The notes under the pieces were generated by a model, which did no database searches, had not been told where the DNA came from, and saw nothing but the letters and a program-made list of their open reading frames with translations. The position numbers were made by a program, and so were the translations under genes. From NCBI GenBank assembly GCA_002363575.1, contig DEWI01000018.1, forward strand, positions 1-11,152: a stretch of DNA of 11,152 nucleotides, written 5' to 3'. This stretch comes from Verrucomicrobia bacterium UBA3214 (GTDB lineage Bacteria > Verrucomicrobiota > Kiritimatiellia > RFP12 > UBA1067). Positions 6,733 through 11,152 of this stretch are shown piece by piece (positions within the stretch are counted from its first letter, which is position 1; every line of letters starts with the position of its first letter).

Positions 6733-7488
6733 CTAGGCTTTAAGGAACGAGGCGACGGAGAATGCGCGGCGCTCTGCGACCGCCGCGAGGAAGCAATCCT
6801 GCAGTGAGCCGTCAAGATCGGCGACGGCGCCTTGCGCGACGCTCCGCCCGTTGTTCAAAATCATGAAGCGCGTGCACACATCCTGCGCGTCCGCCAGCAG
6901 ATGGGAAGTCATGAGGATTGTCATGCCGCTCTTGGCAAGCTCCTTGACAAGCGTCTTGACTTCGTCTGTCGATACGGGATCGAGCCCGGAGGTCGGTTCG
7001 TCGAGGACGAGCAGCTCCGGCTTGCCGATCAGGGAAGACGCCAGCGCCACCCTTCGCGCCATGCCCTTGGAAAACCCTCCCACCTGGCGATCGGCCACAT
7101 CGGAAAGCCGCGTCATTTCCAGCAGCTGGCGCGTGCGCTCGCGCGCGGTCGCGCGGTCCAGCCCGCACAGCCCCGCGTAATAAAGGAGCGTCTCGCGCGC
7201 GGTCATGAACGAATGCAGATAGCTCAACTCCGGCAAATACCCCAGGCGCTTGCGCGCCGCCGCGCTGCCGGGCGGGCGCGAGAAAAGCGCCACCTTGCCG
7301 GCGTCCGGAGAAAGCAGCCCGAGAATCAGCTTTATGGTCGTCGATTTCCCGCTGCCGTTCGGCCCTAGCAGACCGAAAATCTCTCCGCTCTCGATCGAAA
7401 GATCGAGTCCGTCGAGCGCCTTTACGGTCGGGCGCAACCAGAAATCCCTGAACGTCTTCGAGACGCCTTGAAGTTCGACAACAGCCAT
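6733..7488 (-). CDS. ABC-2-type exporter ATP-binding protein
   Basis: A 251-residue ATPase that would power the two flanking permeases from the cytoplasmic face. All nucleotide-binding motifs are present: Walker A GPNGSGKST (42-50), a Q-loop region GYLPELSYLH (83-92) with Glu87 where many families have Gln, a signature FSKGM (139-143), Walker B LLVLDEP (159-165), D-loop SGLD (167-170) and the H-loop histidine His196 in MTSHLL. The FSKGM signature and the PE Q-loop variant are typical of ABC-2 exporters of the CcmA/NosF/DrrA type. The C-terminal 30 residues are short, with no added domain. It begins 40 bp after the first permease and ends 80 bp before the second, so permease-ATPase-permease reads as one cassette. 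Only a weak GGA lies before the ATG. The family is certain, the cargo unknown. Confidence 0.95.
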   Translation of the reverse strand: MAVVELQGVSKTFRDFWLRPTVKALDGLDLSIESGEIFGLLGPNGSGKSTTIKLILGLLSPDAGKVALFSRPPGSAAARKRLGYLPELSYLHSFMTARETLLYYAGLCGLDRATARERTRQLLEMTRLSDVADRQVGGFSKGMARRVALASSLIGKPELLVLDEPTSGLDPVSTDEVKTLVKELAKSGMTILMTSHLLADAQDVCTRFMILNNGRSVAQGAVADLDGSLQDCFLAAVAERRAFSVASFLKA

Positions 7489-7528
7489 TTTCCGTTCGTG
7501 ATTTGCAGTGTGGAGACGTCCGCCGGGC

Positions 7529-8407
7529 CTAATCCGCCCCGTCCTTAGTGTTCAGCCGGCCGTTGACGACAAGGACGGCGACGACGAGCGGCGACGCCGC
7601 CGCGTACGTCAGCGCGATGAATCCCCATGGCGCGCCGCCAGCCTGCGGCGCGGCGGCGTCGGCCAGATAATGCGCGCCCAGAACGGGCAGCGAGAACGCC
7701 GCCGCGGCGAACGAAATCCCCGTCGCCGCATTCGCGCGCAGGCGCCCTGCCAGCACGCACGCGAACGCCATGAAAAACACGGCGGACGGCACGAGCGCCA
7801 GCGCCGGCGCCCCTTGCAAAACCGCCAGCCGCCAATCGACGCGATACGCGAGCGATGCGAGCGCGAACGCCAGCATCAGCAACGTCGCGCAACGCACGAA
7901 GCGTATGCGGAAAAACCTGTTCGCCGCCGCCGCGAGTACGACCGGCATTACAATCGTCGCCACGCCCAGCGCGAGACTCGGCCCCCAGACGCGCGCAAGA
8001 CCGCCGTACGCCTCCTGCGCGCCGATCGCGGCGCCCCGCACGGCCGTGATGGAATTCGCGCATACCGTGAGGAAGAATACGACGTAGGCGAGCGCGACGC
8101 CGGCGAATTTCGCGCATATGAAAGCGCTGCGGGAAATCGAGTGCGCCAGCGCCATGTCTATCGTGTGCGACTCGATCTCGCGCCGCACCGTCCGCACCGA
8201 AGCGATGATTGCGAAAACAAGCCCTCCGGCGAGTATGGCGGAAAGGCCCGCTTCGCGCGCCATTCGCGTAGGGTCGCCGAATTGGTGGTAGTGCAAAGCG
8301 CCGGCGAACGTCGAAAGCGCCAGCGCCGCCAGCGTCAAGAGCATCGCGAACGCATCGCAGGAAATCTCCAGCGCCGTCGCGCGGACTATCGAAAAGAACG
8401 CACCCAT
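7529..8407 (-). CDS. ABC-2-type exporter permease
   Basis: A 292-residue polytopic membrane protein with about eight hydrophobic helices (roughly 20-38, 54-72, 99-122, 141-163, 172-188, 200-221, 231-247 and 261-281). The loop RREIESHTIDMALAHSISRS (75-94) matches the cytoplasmic coupling segment of ABC-2 permeases, where a Glu-rich turn is followed by a Ser-Arg pair before a helix. I chose the ATG at 8407 because the preceding part of the longer frame is low-complexity Arg/Gly/Ala sequence over a GC-rich intergenic region with hairpins, and hydrophobic sequence typical of the family begins here. GAGAG lies five bases upstream. The two permeases of the cassette are dissimilar in size and layout, so the exporter would be a heteromeric complex. 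This is probably the first gene of the exporter-tsaC operon. Confidence 0.8.
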   Translation of the reverse strand: MGAFFSIVRATALEISCDAFAMLLTLAALALSTFAGALHYHQFGDPTRMAREAGLSAILAGGLVFAIIASVRTVRREIESHTIDMALAHSISRSAFICAKFAGVALAYVVFFLTVCANSITAVRGAAIGAQEAYGGLARVWGPSLALGVATIVMPVVLAAAANRFFRIRFVRCATLLMLAFALASLAYRVDWRLAVLQGAPALALVPSAVFFMAFACVLAGRLRANAATGISFAAAAFSLPVLGAHYLADAAAPQAGGAPWGFIALTYAAASPLVVAVLVVNGRLNTKDGAD

Positions 8408-8466
8408 CCGGTCTCTCGTCCTGTAAGCCCCGCTTGACGCGCCGCGGAAGCGCATCGGGCCGTGCG

Positions 8467-8482
8467 GCGCGGCGCGCCGCGC
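8467..8482. repeat. 16-bp perfect GC palindrome upstream of the ABC cassette
   Basis: GCGCGGCGCGCCGCGC is a perfect palindrome about 60 bp upstream of the permease start at 8407. It sits in the 155-bp gap between the Pro/Ala-rich gene and the exporter operon. It could be an operator or a hairpin in the 3' untranslated region of the upstream gene. It is made only of G and C in very GC-rich DNA, so chance is a fair explanation. I see no convincing promoter for the cassette in this gap. Confidence 0.3.
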
Positions 8483-8523
8483 GCGCCCTCCGCGAACCGG
8501 CGGAGCGCCCCCGCGCCTCTGCG

Positions 8524-8546
8524 GCAGGCGGCGCGACGCCGCCTGC
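8524..8546 (-). terminator. Strong hairpin after the Pro/Ala-rich gene
   Basis: GCAGGCGGCG and CGCCGCCTGC form a perfect ten-bp stem with a three-base loop, 16 bases after the TAG of the upstream gene on the minus strand. It is the strongest local hairpin in this part of the window and lies just where a transcript from frr and the Pro/Ala-rich gene should end. No U-tract follows (the next bases are CGCAGAGGCG), so if it ends transcription it does so without the usual tail, or it blocks 3' exonucleases. Confidence 0.5.
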
Positions 8547-8562
8547 AAGCGGTCGCGGCCGC

Positions 8563-9507
8563 CTAGAAAATCAACGTGTCCTGATAGAGCATCCACGCCA
8601 GCACGCCCATCGCGACGCATGCCGCGGCCTGCACAACGAGGCTGACGATTCCAACTGCGACGGGAACGTCCTTCTCGCCAGCTGGCACGGCGATCGTGCC
8701 TGGCACCGTCGCCATCGTCGGAATATCGGGTATGTCCTCCGGTATGTCCGCGATGTCGGCATCGGCCGGCTGCGCCGCCGCAGGCGCGTGGTCTGCCGCA
8801 GGCGCCGCCGGACGCTTCACGCCGAATTTCGAAGGCATTCGAGGGCCGCCGGGGCGCGCGACTTTGAGCGTCTTGCGCTGCGTGACCGTTGCACCGGGGC
8901 CTTCCGCCGCGCCGGGTGCGATCTGCGGAATGCCGGCGATGATCGTGGGCGCGTCCGCGACTTCGTCGGAGACGGGCGCGAGCGGCGCAGGCTCCTTGTG
9001 CGCGACAGGCGCGGGCGCGGGAGCGCTGCCCGCCACAGGCGGCTTAGGCGAACCCGGCGGAGGTATATCGACGGGACGCTTGATGCGTATGGTCTTCATC
9101 GGCCGCGCGGACGACGAAGCGGCCGTCGCGCCGATCGCGTCGGAAAGCTGTATGCGCGCGGTGCGCGCCTTCGCCGCCTGCTTTTGCGCCTCCGTCATCG
9201 CCTGGTCGGAGATGATGCCGGTCTTGCGCAGAATCGCCTGTTGCGGGATTTCCTGCGTGATTTCCTTGAGCCGCTGCGTCACGGTCTTGAGCTGGTCGAT
9301 CGCCTTCGGCGCGGCGGCCGGCGCGGGCGCCGCCGGCGGCGTCTGGCGCACGACGGGCTTTGCTGGGATGTTGATCGCGGGCGCGACGCCCGGCGCGGTC
9401 TTGCGCAGCACGGGCTTGAGCTTGATCGTGCCGCCGCCGGCCGGCGCAATGGGGTTCGCGACGGGCGGCTTTGCCGCGCTGATGGGGCTGTTGGTTTCTT
9501 CTGCCAT
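8563..9507 (-). CDS. Uncharacterised Pro/Ala-rich protein with one C-terminal membrane helix
   Basis: A 314-residue protein of a kind I cannot name. Most of it is Pro/Ala-rich and probably disordered. Short basic motifs recur: TIKLKPVLRKT (27-37), AKPVVRQT (49-56), AILRKTG (91-97), KTIRIKRP (138-145) and KTLKVARP (212-219). Residues about 69-118 are Gln/Lys/Glu-rich and could form a helix or short coiled coil. An acidic Ile-Pro segment, DADIADIPEDIPDIP (249-263), precedes a single hydrophobic helix (about 283-306) with seven or eight residues after it, so it looks like a tail-anchored protein with its long N-terminal part in the cytoplasm. There is no signal peptide. The ATG at 9507 has AAAGGAG five bases upstream, better than an ATG 27 bases earlier. 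It follows frr by 43 bp and probably shares its mRNA. The position beside a ribosome factor is not enough to assign a role. Confidence 0.75.
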   Translation of the reverse strand: MAEETNSPISAAKPPVANPIAPAGGGTIKLKPVLRKTAPGVAPAINIPAKPVVRQTPPAAPAPAAAPKAIDQLKTVTQRLKEITQEIPQQAILRKTGIISDQAMTEAQKQAAKARTARIQLSDAIGATAASSSARPMKTIRIKRPVDIPPPGSPKPPVAGSAPAPAPVAHKEPAPLAPVSDEVADAPTIIAGIPQIAPGAAEGPGATVTQRKTLKVARPGGPRMPSKFGVKRPAAPAADHAPAAAQPADADIADIPEDIPDIPTMATVPGTIAVPAGEKDVPVAVGIVSLVVQAAACVAMGVLAWMLYQDTLIF

Positions 9508-9512
9508 ACGCA

Positions 9513-9519
9513 CTCCTTT
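9513..9519 (-). promoter_or_regulatory. Consensus ribosome binding site of the Pro/Ala-rich gene
   Basis: AAAGGAG on the minus strand, five bases before the ATG at 9507, is close to the ideal anti-Shine-Dalgarno match. It fixes the start codon and removes the nine residues of the longer frame. Confidence 0.7.
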
Positions 9520-9550
9520 GGCTTGAAGTTTCAACCTTGAAAACCGTTTC

Positions 9551-10108
9551 TCAGACTGCCATGATTTCGGCTTCTTTCGCCTTCAGCTCCGCATCGATCT
9601 TCGCGATGCCCGCATCCGTCGCCTTCTGGATCTTGTCGAGCGCCGCCTTCATGTCGTCCTCGGAAATCTTCTTGTCCTTCTCGAGCTTCTTCACGGCGTC
9701 ATTGGCGTCGCGGCGCACGTTGCGCATTGCGACTTTCTGCGCTTCCGCCTGCGTCTTGGCGAGCTTGACGATTTCCTTGCGGCGCTGCTCGTTGAGTTCC
9801 GGCACGGTGATGCGCAGAACCTTGCCGTCGGTCTGCGGCGTGACGCCGAGGTTCGCGGCGAGTATCGCCTTGTTCATTTCGCCCAGCACCGTGGGGTCGA
9901 AAGGCGTGATCTTGATCTGGCGCGGCTCCGGCGTGGAGATCGTGCCGAGGTTCTTGATCGGCGTGGGGCAGCCGTAGTATTCCACTTTGATGCCATCGAC
10001 CATCGCGGGATTGGCCTTGCCGGTCCTGAGTCCGGCGAACTGCGCCTTGAGCGCGTCGAAGCTCTTCTGGATCTTCGTGTCGGTGTCTTTAAGTACTTCG
10101 CTTGTCAT
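9551..10108 (-). CDS. frr: Ribosome recycling factor
   Basis: A 185-residue protein, the normal length of the family. With EF-G it splits the post-termination 70S ribosome in the cytoplasm so that subunits can be reused. It covers the whole two-domain fold: the first part of the three-helix bundle with LRTGKANPAMVDGIKVEYYG (27-46), the beta-rich domain II with ISTPEPRQIKITPFD (57-71), and the long return helices with RRKEIVKLAK (109-118) and AMRNVRRDAND (127-137), holding the conserved Arg cluster around 129-133, then TDAGIAKID (164-172). I chose the ATG at 10108 because it gives the family N-terminus; a longer frame adds 18 residues over the intergenic region. It lies 87 bp downstream of pyrH, the usual order. 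No Shine-Dalgarno is visible, and the leader is a G-free CA-rich stretch. Confidence 0.97.
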   Translation of the reverse strand: MTSEVLKDTDTKIQKSFDALKAQFAGLRTGKANPAMVDGIKVEYYGCPTPIKNLGTISTPEPRQIKITPFDPTVLGEMNKAILAANLGVTPQTDGKVLRITVPELNEQRRKEIVKLAKTQAEAQKVAMRNVRRDANDAVKKLEKDKKISEDDMKAALDKIQKATDAGIAKIDAELKAKEAEIMAV

Positions 10109-10118
10109 AAATCGTAAC

Positions 10119-10148
10119 CGTGTTGGGTTGTGTTGTTGGTTGAGTAGT
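10119..10148 (-). promoter_or_regulatory. CA-rich, SD-less leader of frr
   Basis: On the minus strand the 5' side of frr is built of CAAC/CAACA steps and has no G from 10148 to 10121, then CGGTTACGATTT and the ATG. It should be unstructured. CA-rich, G-free leaders are known to help initiation without a Shine-Dalgarno in bacteria, for example through ribosomal protein S1. A small GC hairpin, CCGCGC-CT-GCGCGG (10166-10179), lies between it and the pyrH stop codon. The role is inferred. Confidence 0.4.
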
Positions 10149-10195
10149 GAAATCTCGCGCATCCGCCGCGCCTGCGCGGTGCGGTGCGCGCCGCA

Positions 10196-10936
10196 TCATG
10201 CATCGCGGTCCGAAACCAGCGTGCCGACGGATTCCCCGCGCACCACGCGCTCCAGCGCGTCGCCATCGAAGAAATCGAACACCACGATCGGAATGCCGTT
10301 TTCCATGCAAAGCGCGAACGCCGCGGAGTCCATGACTTTGAGGCGCTTCTCGAGCGCCGTCTCGTAACGCAGCGATTCGTACTTCGTCGCCGTCTTGTCC
10401 TTCTTCGGATCGGCGGTATAGACGCCATCTACTTTCGTGGCCTTCAAAAGCACTTCCGCGCCGATCTCGCTGGCGCGCAGCGCCGCCGCGGAGTCCGTCG
10501 AGAAATACGGATTGCCGGTGCCACCGGCGAAAATGACGACGCGCCCCTTCTCGAAGTGCGTCAGCGCCTTGCGCTGGATGAACGGCTCGGCGAAGCTGGG
10601 CAGCGGCACGGCCGTCATCACCCGCGTGGACACGCCGATCGTCTCGAGCGCGTTCATCATCGCAAGCGCGTTGATGATCGTGGCCAGCATCCCCATCGAA
10701 TCGCCGGTGACGCGATTGACGCCCTTGCCCGCGCCCGCCAGGCCGCGGAAGATGTTTCCGCCGCCCAGCACGATGCCGACCTCGACGCCGAGGGAGTGGA
10801 TTTTCTTGACGCGCTCGGCCATAAAGGCGAGCTTCTCCGGGTCGATGCACTCGCCCGTCTCGCGGTTTCCGAGCACCTCTCCGGAGAGCTTCAGGAGTAT
10901 GCGCCGGTACTTGATTCGTTCTGCAGATTCTTTCAC
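10196..10936 (-). CDS. pyrH: UMP kinase
   Basis: A 246-residue amino-acid-kinase-fold enzyme, close to the usual 240. It phosphorylates UMP to UDP with ATP in the cytoplasm, a step of pyrimidine nucleotide synthesis. In this family it is a hexamer, activated by GTP and inhibited by UTP. Visible motifs are RRILLKLSGE (11-20), the glycine loop VLGGGNIFRG (56-65), GDSMGMLAT (78-86), the UMP/ATP region FAGGTGNPYFSTDSAA (136-151) and LLKATKVDGVYTADP (163-177). I chose GTG at 10936: it is the last possible start before the conserved core, and a promoter -10 box lies seven bases upstream. A longer frame reaching 11122 would place that promoter inside the gene and adds about 62 residues unlike the family. 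frr follows 87 bp downstream. Confidence 0.95.
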   Translation of the reverse strand: MKESAERIKYRRILLKLSGEVLGNRETGECIDPEKLAFMAERVKKIHSLGVEVGIVLGGGNIFRGLAGAGKGVNRVTGDSMGMLATIINALAMMNALETIGVSTRVMTAVPLPSFAEPFIQRKALTHFEKGRVVIFAGGTGNPYFSTDSAAALRASEIGAEVLLKATKVDGVYTADPKKDKTATKYESLRYETALEKRLKVMDSAAFALCMENGIPIVVFDFFDGDALERVVRGESVGTLVSDRDA

Positions 10937-10943
10937 ACCGCGA

Positions 10944-10972
10944 ATTATATCATATATCCTCGGAGATTGCAA
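10944..10972 (-). promoter_or_regulatory. pyrH promoter, leaderless spacing
   Basis: On the minus strand, TTGCAA (10972-10967, four of six matches to the -35 consensus) is followed by a 17-bp spacer and a perfect TATAAT (10949-10944), extended by TGA just before it. Seven bases separate the -10 box from the GTG start of pyrH, so the transcript should begin at or beside the GTG. No Shine-Dalgarno lies between. This is the best promoter by sequence in the window. Confidence 0.75.
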
Positions 10973-11152
10973 AGGGGGCAAGTGCAATTCTTGCGCTGGG
11001 GCTGACTTGCCAAAGTAAATGCCCATAGGGTATGGGCAATGAGTTGGACAATGGCAGGATACAGGTGTGAGGGCATTTACTCTTGCAGACGAGAGCTGAT
11101 GATTTGTCAATGTATATGTCATATCCTCCCCCTGTCTAGTTCGGTTTTGATA
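10973..11152. other. Gene-free right end
   Basis: No credible gene is seen. This stretch is visibly less GC-rich than the rest of the window and holds the inverted repeats at 11014-11081. On the minus strand, GGGGGAGG lies two bases before an ATG at 11122, and TTGACA lies at 11110-11105 without a matching -10 box. The frame from that ATG runs without a stop into pyrH, but it does not look like coding sequence. Confidence 0.5.
11014..11081. repeat. Nested, mutually exclusive inverted repeats upstream of pyrH
   Basis: A local inverted repeat, TGCCCATA-GGG-TATGGGCA (11020-11038), has perfect eight-bp arms. A longer-range one pairs AGTAAATGCCC (11014-11024) with GGGCATTTACT (11071-11081), perfect over 11 bp. 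The two share bases 11020-11024, so an RNA could form only one of them at a time. Read on the minus strand, the local hairpin is followed by TTTACTTT, a weak U-rich tail. That order, with the outer arm transcribed first, resembles an attenuator or the 3' end of an upstream gene. An operator made of half-sites is an alternative. Confidence 0.55.

Noticed and set aside
10937..11122. Longer pyrH from the ATG at 11122
   Set aside because: It adds about 62 residues with no likeness to UMP kinases and swallows the promoter and inverted repeats. Its GGAGG is only two bases from the ATG, too close for good initiation.

Overview
The window is GC-rich, gene-dense bacterial DNA. All eleven genes I can support lie on the minus strand, so it reads from right to left: pyrH, frr, an unrecognised Pro/Ala-rich membrane-anchored protein, a permease-ATPase-permease ABC cassette, tsaC, a 410-bp non-coding stretch with an eight-unit 22-bp tandem repeat, a 659-residue protein I do not recognise, a lone OppB/DppB-type permease, a DsbD-like protein, and the first 47 codons of a FucP-type sugar transporter. 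The host has an extracytoplasmic space (DsbD-like protein, peptide-type permease, H+/sugar symporter). I cannot place it firmly. A GC-rich member of the Planctomycetota-Verrucomicrobiota group, such as Kiritimatiellota or Lentisphaerota, is a guess from general gene style and not a result.

Right part (about 9551-11152): a housekeeping block. UMP kinase makes UDP for RNA, UDP-sugar and pyrimidine pools. Ribosome recycling factor splits post-termination ribosomes. The pyrH-frr order is widely conserved in bacteria. pyrH has its own strong promoter, which appears to start transcription at the GTG start codon itself. The 200 bp upstream are less GC-rich and carry nested, mutually exclusive inverted repeats.

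Middle (about 4714-9507): an unknown single-pass protein follows frr. A GC hairpin separates it from a likely four-gene operon of permease, ATPase, a second permease with a large extracytoplasmic region, and tsaC. The ABC genes look like an ABC-2 exporter of unknown substrate. TsaC makes the threonylcarbamoyl-AMP used for tRNA t6A37 and is probably just co-transcribed.

Left-middle (2321-4713): the most unusual region. Eight copies of a palindromic 14-bp core repeat at exactly 22-bp spacing, upstream of the 659-residue gene. That gene has an extended -10 box placed so that its mRNA should also be leaderless. The array looks like a multi-site operator or a minisatellite; the sequence alone cannot decide.

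Left (1-2231): envelope functions. The OppB-like permease lacks the expected OppC, OppD and OppF partners beside it. The DsbD-like protein lacks the N-terminal alpha domain and ends early inside its thioredoxin domain. The window edge cuts the sugar transporter.

No tRNA, rRNA, CRISPR array, insertion sequence or integrase was seen. Several long plus-strand open frames are antisense shadows of the real genes.
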